Below, piece after piece: positions 8,538-15,789 of a stretch of DNA of 64,000 nucleotides. The notes beneath the pieces are model-generated. The model was not told where the DNA came from. It searched no databases and was given only the letters and a program-made list of their open reading frames with translations. This stretch comes from Flavilitoribacter sp020436695 (GTDB lineage Bacteria > Bacteroidota > Bacteroidia > Chitinophagales > Saprospiraceae): contig JAWKLQ010000020.1 of the NCBI GenBank assembly GCA_041392665.1, positions 62,001 through 126,000 on the forward strand. Direction: 5' to 3'. Every line of letters starts with the position of its first letter. Positions within the stretch are counted from its first letter, which is position 1. The position numbers were made by a program, and so were the translations under genes.

Positions 8538-9536
8538 TTACTTGGTAGCGATCAGGTGGGCCAGATCCGCCAGACGAGAAGAATAACCAGCCTCGTTGTC
8601 GTACCAGCTCACTACTTTCAGCATATTGCCGTTTACCTGGGTCATTTCCGCATCGAAAATGGAAGAGTGGGTGTTGCGGATGATGTCACCGGAAACGATC
8701 GGGTCTTCAGTATACTGCAGAATGCCTTTCATCGGGCCTTCGGCGGCTGCCTTGAATGCTGCATTTACTTCAGCTACGCTCGTTGATTTTTCAATTACAA
8801 CGTTCAATTCGATCATGGAGCCGGTAATTACCGGTACCCGAACAGCAATAGCGGAGATCTTGCTGCCGATGTTGGGGTATACCAGCTTAACGGCAGAGGC
8901 AGCACCAGTGCTGGTAGGTACGATATTATAAGCAGCAGCACGGGCACGGCGCAGGTCGCGGTGCGGGCCGTCCTGGATATTCTGGTCAGCAGTATAAGCG
9001 TGGATGGTGGTCATAGCGCCTTCTACAATGCTGAAGTTCTGGTCAACGATCTTAATTACCGGAGCCAGACAGTTGGTCGTACAGGAAGCATTGGAGAATA
9101 CATTGGCGCGGCGATCCAGTTCGTCGTCGTTCACACCCAGTACAATGGTTTGTACGTCACCACCTTTGGCCGGAGCAGAGATCACTACATCTTTGGCACC
9201 AGCTTTCAGGTGCATACCGGCTTTATCTTTGCTTACAAAAATACCGGTACATTCCAGTACCAGATCAACACCCAGTTCCGTCCAGGGCAGTGCTTCAGGG
9301 TTGCGCTCGGCGAAGCACTTAATGGCAGTACCATTTACGATCAGCGCGTCATCGGTAGCCTCTACGGTTCCTTCGAAAGGTCCCTGAGCAGAGTCGTATT
9401 TCAACAGGTGAGCTAAAGTGGCATTATCGGTAAGGTCATTGATGGCTACGATCTCAATACCATCCTTTTGTAATAGTTTGCGGAAAGTGAGGCGACCGAT
9501 CCGGCCAAATCCGTTGATAGCAATTTTCTTTGCCAT
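8538..9536 (-). CDS. gap: type I glyceraldehyde-3-phosphate dehydrogenase
   Basis: The enzyme oxidises glyceraldehyde-3-phosphate to 1,3-bisphosphoglycerate with NAD, the step before pgk. The Rossmann motif INGFGRIGR is at residues 7-15 and the catalytic Cys is C152 in SNASCTTNCLAP. The C-terminal domain has the SSTGAASAV-like phosphate loop and the closing WYDNEAGYSSRL segment. D33 after the second strand (AINDL) favours NAD. At 332 aa it is full length and intact, and pgk follows on the same strand. Confidence 0.98.
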   Translation of the reverse strand: MAKKIAINGFGRIGRLTFRKLLQKDGIEIVAINDLTDNATLAHLLKYDSAQGPFEGTVEATDDALIVNGTAIKCFAERNPEALPWTELGVDLVLECTGIFVSKDKAGMHLKAGAKDVVISAPAKGGDVQTIVLGVNDDELDRRANVFSNASCTTNCLAPVIKIVDQNFSIVEGAMTTIHAYTADQNIQDGPHRDLRRARAAAYNIVPTSTGAASAVKLVYPNIGSKISAIAVRVPVITGSMIELNVVIEKSTSVAEVNAAFKAAAEGPMKGILQYTEDPIVSGDIIRNTHSSIFDAEMTQVNGNMLKVVSWYDNEAGYSSRLADLAHLIATK

Positions 9537-9723
9537 GGTAGGAGTAAGGTTTTAAGCTTTCCAGCCCGGACGGGCACTTAGTACCCCTGCTGATCTTGAT
9601 GTATTCGATGCAGCAGCTTGTGGGACGTGCTCCGGCTCCGGGGAAGTTAGCCAGGTTCTAATTAATTAAAGTATTTCAAGAGGCCTGCGTTAAGGCCCTG
9701 TTTTCTTTTGCGTCGCAAAAATA
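9537..9723 (-). promoter_or_regulatory. gap leader with candidate promoter -7 element
   Basis: On the minus strand, TATTTTTG (9716-9723) fits the Bacteroidota -7 consensus TAnnTTTG. No good -33 box is visible at the expected distance. If used, transcription would start near 9709, giving a leader of about 170 bases. That leader could fold: GGGCACTTAGTGCCC-like and CTGCTG...CAGCAG pairs and a CCCGTCCGGGC stem lie near the start codon. The remaining spacer to 9892 holds no gene. Confidence 0.4.
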
Positions 9724-9892
9724 AAGAAATTTTGCATTCTTACTAATGTTCGGACAACTTAGTGTAAAAAATACAATTTCTATCTCAAAAAGTTCTGTAA
9801 AGGGAACTATTTTTTCGCATTTTAAGTAGTGATTTGTATCAAAAGCAGGTTAAGGTTATGTAAACTTCGCAAATACATTTTTTGGGAAAGTT

Positions 9893-9922
9893 TTTGAAAT
9901 CTTCGGAAAGATCATATATTTG
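9893..9922 (+). promoter_or_regulatory. promoter of the tRNA-Glu pair
   Basis: TTTG at 9893-9896, an 18-base spacer and TATATTTG at 9915-9922 match the Bacteroidota housekeeping sigma consensus. The -7 box lies 17 bases before the first base of the tRNA. Confidence 0.7.
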
Positions 9923-9939
9923 CATCGCCTTAGAAAAAA

Positions 9940-10011
9940 GGCCCGTTCGTCTAGGGGTTAGGACGCAGGATTTTCATTCCTGAAACACGGGTTCGATTCC
10001 CGTACGGGCTA
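9940..10011 (+). tRNA. tRNA-Glu (TTC), first copy
   Basis: The 72-base cloverleaf has the acceptor stem GGCCCGT paired with ACGGGCT (one G-T pair at the end). The anticodon loop TTTTCAT is flanked by CAGGA/TCCTG, giving anticodon TTC, and the T-arm contains GTTCGATTC. CCA is not encoded. The sequence is identical to the copy at 10101-10172. Confidence 0.97.
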
Positions 10012-10024
10012 CTATCTATCTCGG

Positions 10025-10098
10025 TTTTCGGTGCTTGGTGCTGGGGTACTAGGCTGTTCTGTTAACCGAAAACCAGTGCCAAGAGCCTAATGCCGTTT
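10025..10098. repeat. word-type hairpin between the two tRNA-Glu genes
   Basis: The spacer carries TTCGGTGCTTGGTGCTGGGGTACTAGG-like words (left) and their approximate complement CCGAAAACCAGTGCCAAGAGCCTA (right). They form an imperfect hairpin related in style to those between gap and pgk. It could separate or process the two tRNAs. Confidence 0.55.
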
Positions 10099-10100
10099 AA

Positions 10101-10172
10101 GGCCCGTTCGTCTAGGGGTTAGGACGCAGGATTTTCATTCCTGAAACACGGGTTCGATTCCCGTACGGGCTA
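10101..10172 (+). tRNA. tRNA-Glu (TTC), second copy
   Basis: This gene is identical to the first copy over all 72 bases, with the same TTC anticodon and no encoded CCA. It lies 89 bases downstream and is probably transcribed from the same promoter. The 10173-10431 spacer that follows holds no gene I can support. Confidence 0.97.
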
Positions 10173-10431
10173 CTAAAGGGAAAATGTCTTCGGATGTCTT
10201 CCCTTTTTTTTATGGTACACGGCGAACGGGTTACGGCATTTCGCCTTTTGCTCACTGACGGTACCCTTCGACTTTACAACTGCTTAGGAATGGATACCGC
10301 AACCTTATTTTCTTTTCCCATCGGTAACATTTTACTACCCCTTACCGTATGCATGGTTAGCCGTCCACCGTCTTAATTCCACCTTAATACACATTAAGAA
10401 ATAATTAATAAACACTGCGCGTTCTTGGAAC

Positions 10432-11010
10432 ATGAAAAAACTGACAACTGTACTACTGACAACGCTATTGGCTGCCACGGCAGCTCTTGCGCAATCCTAT
10501 GATATGACCGGAGGAATACGGCTGGGAACGGATTGGGGGATTACCAGCCAGGTCCGGCTGGCCAAAAAAACAACTGCGGAACTGATCCTGCAGTCGAGCC
10601 TGCAGCGGGAGGAGATCTTACTTACAGCTCTGGCCGAGCAGCATTCTCCATTGATCAGCCGGCGGTTCAATTTTTACGCCGGAGGAGGTCTGCATAAAGG
10701 TTGGAACAGTGCGCCTGTCACCGAAGAACAGGTCATCAAAGATCCATTTGGCGTCACCCTGGTAGCCGGGGCTGAATTTACTCTGTTACGTCTCAATGTG
10801 AGCTGGGATTTTAAACCGGCCGTCAACATCATAGGAGGAGAGAAGAAGGTCTACACGCAGACGGGCGTCTCCCTGCGCTATGTGATCGTCAAAAAAAATC
10901 AGTGGGAAAAGAACCGGAAAAAGAAGCAAAGAGAACAGCGGAGAGAAGAACGCCGGGAAAACCGGAAGGGGATCAACTGGGAGTTTTGGAAGAAGAAGGA
11001 TAAAAATTGA
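10432..11010 (+). CDS. exported beta-barrel-like protein with highly charged tail
   Basis: The protein has a strong signal peptide (MKKLTTVLLTTLLAATAALAQ). About 130 residues follow with alternating hydrophobic strands (GGIRLGTDWG, FNFYAGGGLH, VTLVAGAEFTLL, TGVSLRYVIV), typical of small outer-membrane beta-barrel proteins. The last 40 residues are an unusual Lys/Arg/Glu-rich helix (KKKQREQRREERRENRK) ending in a Trp/Lys segment. The barrel family assignment is by general pattern only. It stands alone between the tRNAs and the peptide cluster, on the opposite strand to the latter. Confidence 0.75.
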   Translation: MKKLTTVLLTTLLAATAALAQSYDMTGGIRLGTDWGITSQVRLAKKTTAELILQSSLQREEILLTALAEQHSPLISRRFNFYAGGGLHKGWNSAPVTEEQVIKDPFGVTLVAGAEFTLLRLNVSWDFKPAVNIIGGEKKVYTQTGVSLRYVIVKKNQWEKNRKKKQREQRREERRENRKGINWEFWKKKDKN

Positions 11011-11089
11011 GTTGATGAAGTAATACGGTGCTGCTCAGTATTTAATTACCTACCCAAATTTAGAAATTTAGCAAAATTGTAACATCAGA

Positions 11090-11665
11090 TTAGAAGCATT
11101 CTATCAGGCATTCTTCCGAAGTACATATATATATACAGGTCTGGTTGCTATTAAAAAGTATAAGAGAGTTACCAAAGGAAGCAAACGTATTACGTACTAT
11201 CGGAGCTGCCAGAACGGGTAATTTCATCTGCGGGCTATCCTCTTTAAGAAGTAGTACGAACGTAAACCTCAAAATGGCTTTTTCGCCGGCACGATCGAGT
11301 GTACCCAACTCTTCTACTTCCATTATTCGTTCATGTGTTACCGGTTGGTTATCAGGAAGGGGATAAGCTAAATAAAATAATTGCTCCTTAGTATCCGCTA
11401 CGTGTTCCTTCACCCCTTTTTCTTCTACGTTAATCTTAAGCTGGAACCTGCTTTTGCTTTCGTCGGCATTCGTTTCGCCTAAACTGATATTGGGATCAAA
11501 TGTCCTTTCGGAATTATATATCAGATTGAGCTGCTTGGAATCAATTAACCGGTCTTTACCAAATACCCGAAAAGTAATTGTAAAATCTTTTCCAATATTA
11601 TTCCCGGAATAGTCAATAGCTTGAAGGAGAAGTTGGACTTTCATTATAAGATTAATTTCTGACAA
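11090..11665 (-). CDS. protein of unknown function fused to a RiPP-like leader and four-Cys core
   Basis: Residues 1-146 are a beta-rich domain I do not recognise (M8, coordinate 11644, is an alternative start). From residue 147 the protein reads MKLPVLAAPIVRN, the leader signature of the three peptide genes upstream, followed by a core with Cys at leader-relative positions 31, 35, 40 and 44. The leader could be translated separately from the ATG at 11227 (11090-11227, 45 aa) or be part of a genuine fusion. A terminator at 11735-11774 separates this gene from the peptide array, so it is probably transcribed on its own. A fusion could present the peptide to the protease or tether it; that is inference. 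Confidence 0.65.
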   Translation of the reverse strand: MSEINLIMKVQLLLQAIDYSGNNIGKDFTITFRVFGKDRLIDSKQLNLIYNSERTFDPNISLGETNADESKSRFQLKINVEEKGVKEHVADTKEQLFYLAYPLPDNQPVTHERIMEVEELGTLDRAGEKAILRFTFVLLLKEDSPQMKLPVLAAPIVRNTFASFGNSLILFNSNQTCIYICTSEECLIECF

Positions 11666-11734
11666 GTCAACCGGTCGGCCCGGAATCCTGATAATTAAAT
11701 GGATAAAGATCGATTATCTCAATGTGTTGTCGCC

Positions 11735-11774
11735 AAAAAGCAAAGAACGGATACGGAATGTACCTGTTCTTTGC
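11735..11774 (-). terminator. Rho-independent terminator after the peptide array
   Basis: On the minus strand GCAAAGAACAGGTAC and GTATCCGTTCTTTGC form a 15-base stem with two mismatches and a 5-base loop, followed directly by CTTTTT. It lies 35 bases after the stop of the third peptide gene. Confidence 0.85.
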
Positions 11775-11808
11775 CATTCCTAATGAATTAAGTATCTACA
11801 GTGCTGTG

Positions 11809-11997
11809 TTAACCGCCAATACAATTAATGTAGGGCTGGTTGCCAATACATCCTTTGGAGCTTAATCCAAGAAAACAGTACTTGGTCATGCAGTTGGTTC
11901 CGCAACACTGGGTGTTATTGCCAGACGGATTTACGCCCGGAGATGCAGCCTGCATAACATTTCGCTGGATGGGCGTGGCTAAAATTGGTGTTTTCAT
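11809..11997 (-). CDS. RiPP-like precursor peptide 3, 62 aa, six Cys
   Basis: The peptide begins MKTPILATPIQRN, the same leader signature as its neighbours. A Pro/Gly/Asn-rich linker (residues 14-30) leads to a core with Cys at 31, 32, 36, 41, 50 and 59, and it ends in Gly-Gly. A longer ORF would start at 12063, but that extension overlaps the previous gene and lacks similarity to the siblings, so the ATG at 11997 is preferred. The short size, leader conservation, variable Cys-rich core and position between a PatA/PatG-type protease and a terminator argue for a modified-peptide precursor. Confidence 0.8.
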   Translation of the reverse strand: MKTPILATPIQRNVMQAASPGVNPSGNNTQCCGTNCMTKYCFLGLSSKGCIGNQPYINCIGG

Positions 11998-12043
11998 GAT
12001 AATAGTATTTAAAAAATTGGAAAATAGAAGCTTTGGCAGGCCC

Positions 12044-12262
12044 CTAACTGGTAAAACAGGCAATGCAACCGGGAGCAGCAGAACCTAAACAGGTTATCAG
12101 GCCGGCAACGCCGCCGGTGAAGTATGCTGCGACACACCCAAGGCCGGCTGCTCCGCATTTTGTTACAATACATCCATAGTCGATAGATGGAATGACACCT
12201 GCCGGCTGCTGCGTACCGGTGATGTTCCTGGATACAGGCTGAGCTAAAATTGGTAATTTCAT
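12044..12262 (-). CDS. RiPP-like precursor peptide 2, 72 aa, six Cys
   Basis: The leader is MKLPILAQPVSRNITG, whose LPxxxQPVxR character recalls the N-terminus of cyanobactin precursors (LPQQGQPVIR in PatE). The core after residue 30 is Gly/Ala-rich with Cys at 31, 36, 43, 58, 66 and 69, and is hydrophobic enough to suggest membrane activity. The gene lies 69 bases after peptide 1 and 46 bases before peptide 3. No modification is proven; disulfides or a protease-matured linear peptide are alternatives to an enzyme-installed ring. Confidence 0.8.
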   Translation of the reverse strand: MKLPILAQPVSRNITGTQQPAGVIPSIDYGCIVTKCGAAGLGCVAAYFTGGVAGLITCLGSAAPGCIACFTS

Positions 12263-12331
12263 AACGGTAAATAATTAATTGGTAAAGAAATAAAAGAGGG
12301 AGGGACTGTTTGTCTTCAGGATGATTCGGAG

Positions 12332-12514
12332 TTAATAATTCCCGCAGACATTAGCATCACACAAGGAAATGCAAAGATTATAACCACCTGTTCCATTAAG
12401 TTCGTTACACTTTGTTTTGCAGTCACCGCAGGCATCGCTGGGGTGAATACTTTGCCAGGTGGCATTTCCTGTGGCTCTTCTTTGGATTGGTGGAGACAAA
12501 ATCGGTAATTTCAT
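12332..12514 (-). CDS. RiPP-like precursor peptide 1, 60 aa, six Cys
   Basis: The leader reads MKLPILSPPIQRRATG. The core has Cys at 29, 32, 36, 48, 52 and 57 (CxxC-x3-C and C-x3-C-x4-C) and ends in GNY. It is the first of three consecutive paralogues on the minus strand. The bases around the three start codons are nearly identical (AAATTACCGATTTTG-like), while the cores are not alignable beyond Cys count, the pattern expected of diversifying precursor peptides. Confidence 0.8.
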   Translation of the reverse strand: MKLPILSPPIQRRATGNATWQSIHPSDACGDCKTKCNELNGTGGYNLCISLCDANVCGNY

Positions 12515-12577
12515 TTGTGGAATATTTTAGATTTTAAGAACGATAAAATCAGGCTGTAATAATTCGTGCTTTGGGTA

Positions 12578-12743
12578 CTAGTGCTTTGTCCCAGAAGTTA
12601 TGCTAAAGAATTCCGGAGGGATTTTGGTGCTGACCGAGGCGCGAAGAAGAAGCATAGCCGAAGCTACGCGACTGATGAGCAACGAAGGGCTGCGCCGAAA
12701 GGCCCCGGAATTCTTAGTAGAAATTTTTGGGACAAAGCACTAG
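12578..12743. repeat. 166-base inverted-repeat element overlapping the protease stop codon
   Basis: The perfect 16-base outer arms are CTAGTGCTTTGTCCCA (12578-12593) and TGGGACAAAGCACTAG (12728-12743). Inner arms also pair (GAATTCCGG/CCGGAATTC), and a GC-rich middle can fold further (GGCGCG near GCGCC; TAGCCGAAGCTA). The TAG stop of the protease lies in the right outer arm. There is no ORF of its own and no obvious target duplication. It could be a miniature mobile element, a structured RNA or a read-through attenuator ahead of the peptide genes. Confidence 0.75.
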
Positions 12744-14857
12744 AACTGAGGCCAGTGTTCAATCTGTCCCATGGTAACCGGTACTATATCACTCACATCC
12801 ACGGTGAATCTATACACCTGAGTTGCCAGATCCCTATTGGTGGGGTCAAAGAAGGTGAGTACTACATCCTGACAATCTAAACCTGGAGAACATATCGGAC
12901 TGGGTTCTACTGAAATATTGCTTAAGGTCAGGCCCGCCTGGATCGTATCTTTCAGAATAGTAGCTGCCTGAAGGACATTGGTTCCGGCATAGTTTAATGC
13001 TCTTTCTCCCGAAGTAACCCCCATGTTTCTCAGTTCGAAATAGAGTTTCTCAAGGAAATTTATCATCGCTGATCTAAATACATCCTCTTCTGTTGGGGGT
13101 ATACTTAATGCGGTTATCGCTGTAGTGATGAGTGAACCGAGTTCCCAATTGTACATGCCCCTGATCTTCGGAACCAGGACTGGAACTTTTAGTCCGCTTT
13201 GCAGTGTTACACTTCCTCCTCCGGAGATCCCTGGGAAAGAAGATCGCATGACAGGTGGTAGTTTTCCACCCAAAGGGAGTAATGGATTGGTCTGGTTATC
13301 AAAAAAAGATACAATCTCCGTGTAGCATGCTGCAGCATAGGCGCCCTGCGGAACCAATGCGTAGATCGGGGTAGCATTAATATTCACCGTCCAGATCAGA
13401 TCTGCCGCACTTGACGGGTCTCTTTTTAGATAAATTAACATATCCTCCGGATTGTCCGGATTCAGCTTACGAGGAGGGGTTGCCGAAGTATCATATCCCA
13501 TCGATTGGTTGATGGAATCCCGGTGGGAAATACTCCCGAAATCATAATTGAGGCTGCCCAGGGCATACACCAGGATCGGAGCTGGAGTAGTAGCTTTTCC
13601 GCCGCAGCTGCAGGAGGATTTAGAATTGCCGCCACATCCGCAGGAAGGTGCTATGCCTTCAGATTTTGGAGCCAGGGCTTGGGGTTCCACTAGGGTTGCA
13701 GGTTGATTTTCCATATTTAATTGATTATTAATGGTTGATGAAGATTTTGTAGCTGTAGGAGCTGCCGCTTTTTCGACATCGACTTGTGGTATCGCCGGTA
13801 TCTGCGGCAGTAGTTGATCAGGAGGAGACTGGTTATCCAAATGATTATCCGCCGGCATAACGGCAGCGCTCTCCCTAATTTCTTTGTATTCGGAGTTAGA
13901 AGAATGTTGCATAGTACCTAGATTTATTTTGTGAGTAGGATTAATCCCGGAAGCACCTATTGAGGGGCTCTTCGTGATTGCTTCAATAGCTGCGGGAAGA
14001 TTTAGTTTACCTTTTAAAAACCGCCTGCAGGTATCCGAATGCTCATCACCCGCACACGGGATGGCCGTTTCCAGAAGAATAGATCGAATGGCATACGGAT
14101 CGGGCTCACGGCCACTTTCTATTTGCAGGCTCATCAACAATCCGACTATACCTGATACAACTGGTGTGGCGTAGCTGGTAGCCCCGGTGGTTTGGAACGT
14201 ACCTCCGCCGGGAAGTGCGGCTGTCAGCTGCTTGCCGGGAGCCAAAATGCCGTTAAATTGATAAGAAGAGCCGAAATTGGTCTCGGCAGTGGGTTCTCCT
14301 GACCCATCCATGGAACCTACCGCTAAAACATGGTGATCGGCCGCCGGAACATGCAAGCAGTTGCATCCGTCATTTCCGGCAGCGGCCACGATCAGAATTC
14401 CAGCTTTATGGCTGTCTTCGATCGCTTGTTTCAGAAGAAATTCGGACTCACCCGAACTGGAAAGCTGCCCACCACTGATATTAATGATGTGGGCGCCTTG
14501 ATCAATAGCTATTTTTATCGCTCTGGCCAGCTCAACTTGTGTGGCGGAATAAAATTTTCCGCTTTCATGGTCCGAATAAATGGGGATTAACATACTACTG
14601 CATCCGGGAGCAATACCCTGTACCGAACTACCGGGAGTGCCGAAAATAAGACTGGCTACTGCTGTACCATGCATCAGCGCCAGCCCACCGGATGCAGCAG
14701 GCCTGACCTGTTGCGCATCCCAGGGGATTAACTTTCCATTACTGCTTTGAAAACAGCTATGTTCCAGATCCACCGGGCCGTCCAGAACGGCTATTTTTAT
14801 TTTGGAATGGCCATAAGTCAGCTTATGCAAGCTTGCCAGGCCTGGAATTGTATACAT
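12740..14857 (-). CDS. PatA/PatG-family (cyanobactin maturation type) subtilisin-like protease
   Basis: An S8 peptidase domain fills residues about 25-315 (numbered from the upstream ATG at 14917). The catalytic Asp is in VLDGPVDLEHSCF (D46), His in HGTAVASLIFG (H83), the oxyanion Asn in AAAGNDGCNCLHVPAA (N182) and Ser in GATSYATPVVSG (S248). The DGPVD...CF and GCNCLHVPAA signatures are those of PatA/PatG proteases, which cut leaders from cyanobactin precursors. A low-complexity linker contains CGCGG and CSCGG (C426, C428, C436, C438). The C-terminal domain (447-725, starting LVYALGSLNYDFG) also matches the family. The preferred start is the ATG at 14857 (MYTIPGLASL), the family's usual N-terminus. 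The three peptide genes follow on the same strand, so it is the predicted maturase or leader peptidase. No macrocyclase-type insertion was recognised. Confidence 0.9.
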   Translation of the reverse strand: MYTIPGLASLHKLTYGHSKIKIAVLDGPVDLEHSCFQSSNGKLIPWDAQQVRPAASGGLALMHGTAVASLIFGTPGSSVQGIAPGCSSMLIPIYSDHESGKFYSATQVELARAIKIAIDQGAHIINISGGQLSSSGESEFLLKQAIEDSHKAGILIVAAAGNDGCNCLHVPAADHHVLAVGSMDGSGEPTAETNFGSSYQFNGILAPGKQLTAALPGGGTFQTTGATSYATPVVSGIVGLLMSLQIESGREPDPYAIRSILLETAIPCAGDEHSDTCRRFLKGKLNLPAAIEAITKSPSIGASGINPTHKINLGTMQHSSNSEYKEIRESAAVMPADNHLDNQSPPDQLLPQIPAIPQVDVEKAAAPTATKSSSTINNQLNMENQPATLVEPQALAPKSEGIAPSCGCGGNSKSSCSCGGKATTPAPILVYALGSLNYDFGSISHRDSINQSMGYDTSATPPRKLNPDNPEDMLIYLKRDPSSAADLIWTVNINATPIYALVPQGAYAAACYTEIVSFFDNQTNPLLPLGGKLPPVMRSSFPGISGGGSVTLQSGLKVPVLVPKIRGMYNWELGSLITTAITALSIPPTEEDVFRSAMINFLEKLYFELRNMGVTSGERALNYAGTNVLQAATILKDTIQAGLTLSNISVEPSPICSPGLDCQDVVLTFFDPTNRDLATQVYRFTVDVSDIVPVTMGQIEHWPQF

Positions 14858-15040
14858 TGGTATGCTGCTTTTAAAATGAAAATGAGTCTTGTGACGAGCC
14901 GGTAAGAACCTGCTCAAGTCGAACAGGATCAGTGTGTTATCAAGGCGGCTGTATCATGAGGGCAAATTAGTCGCTTCTCAATCCTGCCGCTTCCCATATT
15001 TGTGCATTATGTTACCTTTTTTACGCATATGTCTGATTTT

Positions 15041-15466
15041 TTAGCTGAATGGAGTGCCGGACTGCTTGCGGTGTTGATCCCTGAACTGAGTAGGAGTACA
15101 TTGGTACTTCTTTTTAAAACTGCGACAGAAGTGCGCCTGGGTGCTATAACCAACCATGCCTCCGATCTGGCCTATGGAGAGCTCATCATCCAGCAACAAG
15201 CCGGCAGCATGGTCCATTTTCATTTCCCATATCAATTGACCGGCCGGCTGACCGACCAGTGCCTTTAATTTTCGGTTGAGTTGTGAGACGCTTAGATGGG
15301 TCTTTTGAGCGAGGGTAGTAACATAGAATTGTTCATTGCTGAAATTTGCTTGAATGATCTTTATGACTTTTCTCGCAAAAGTAGATCTGTACACTAAAGA
15401 AGGATTTTCTTGCTTAACATTTCCCGGCTGTTTGAAACCGGATTGATTAGGGGCTAACTTGAACAT
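15041..15466 (-). CDS. AraC-family transcriptional regulator (DNA-binding domain only)
   Basis: At 141 aa it consists of a short unstructured lead and one AraC-type double helix-turn-helix domain. The first recognition helix is in LAQKTHLSVSQLNRKLKALV and the second in IGGMVGYSTQAHFCRSFKKK, followed by the closing CTPTQFRDQ signature. There is no ligand-binding domain, so control must come from partner proteins or abundance. It lies directly upstream of the PatA/PatG-type protease gene on the same strand, which makes it the likely regulator of the peptide cluster (inference). Confidence 0.85.
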   Translation of the reverse strand: MFKLAPNQSGFKQPGNVKQENPSLVYRSTFARKVIKIIQANFSNEQFYVTTLAQKTHLSVSQLNRKLKALVGQPAGQLIWEMKMDHAAGLLLDDELSIGQIGGMVGYSTQAHFCRSFKKKYQCTPTQFRDQHRKQSGTPFS

Positions 15467-15789
15467 GTGTTGGAGGGTTTTGATGAATTATTTTAGTAGA
15501 TAGTTTGGAGATCACACGCTCCTGGTAAAGCATATAATTATTGAAGCAATGATTATACTTAATAAATGGAGCTGTTAAATATTAATTTAGAAGCAATTGG
15601 GCGAATTCGCTGTATTGGGTGTGGTAACTCAACGAGTTTAAGTGGTAATGAGTAGGAAAAGAAGGATAAGTGGTTGTGATTTATAGACTATTATATGCTT
15701 ATAATATTTCCTGTACTTATTGTAGGGTATGATTATTGAATAAAGAGATGTTTCTAAACAGCAATCAGAAGAATTGAAAATTAAATATT
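15467..15789. other. AT-rich spacer without a gene
   Basis: The spacer between the AraC regulator and the membrane protein gene is AT-rich. I see no convincing gene, hairpin or promoter in it. Confidence 0.5.

Noticed and set aside
10194..10376. Short plus-strand frame after the second tRNA-Glu
   Set aside because: It has no promoter, no leader-type signal and no protein-like pattern; it falls in the tRNA downstream spacer.
11997..12063. N-terminal extension of peptide 3 from the upstream ATG at 12063
   Set aside because: The extension overlaps the peptide 2 gene and has no counterpart in the sibling peptides; the shared leader starts at 11997.
12566..12880. Plus-strand frame through the inverted-repeat element
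   Set aside because: Its sequence is generated by the inverted repeat and the antisense of the protease 3' end; no independent coding signal.
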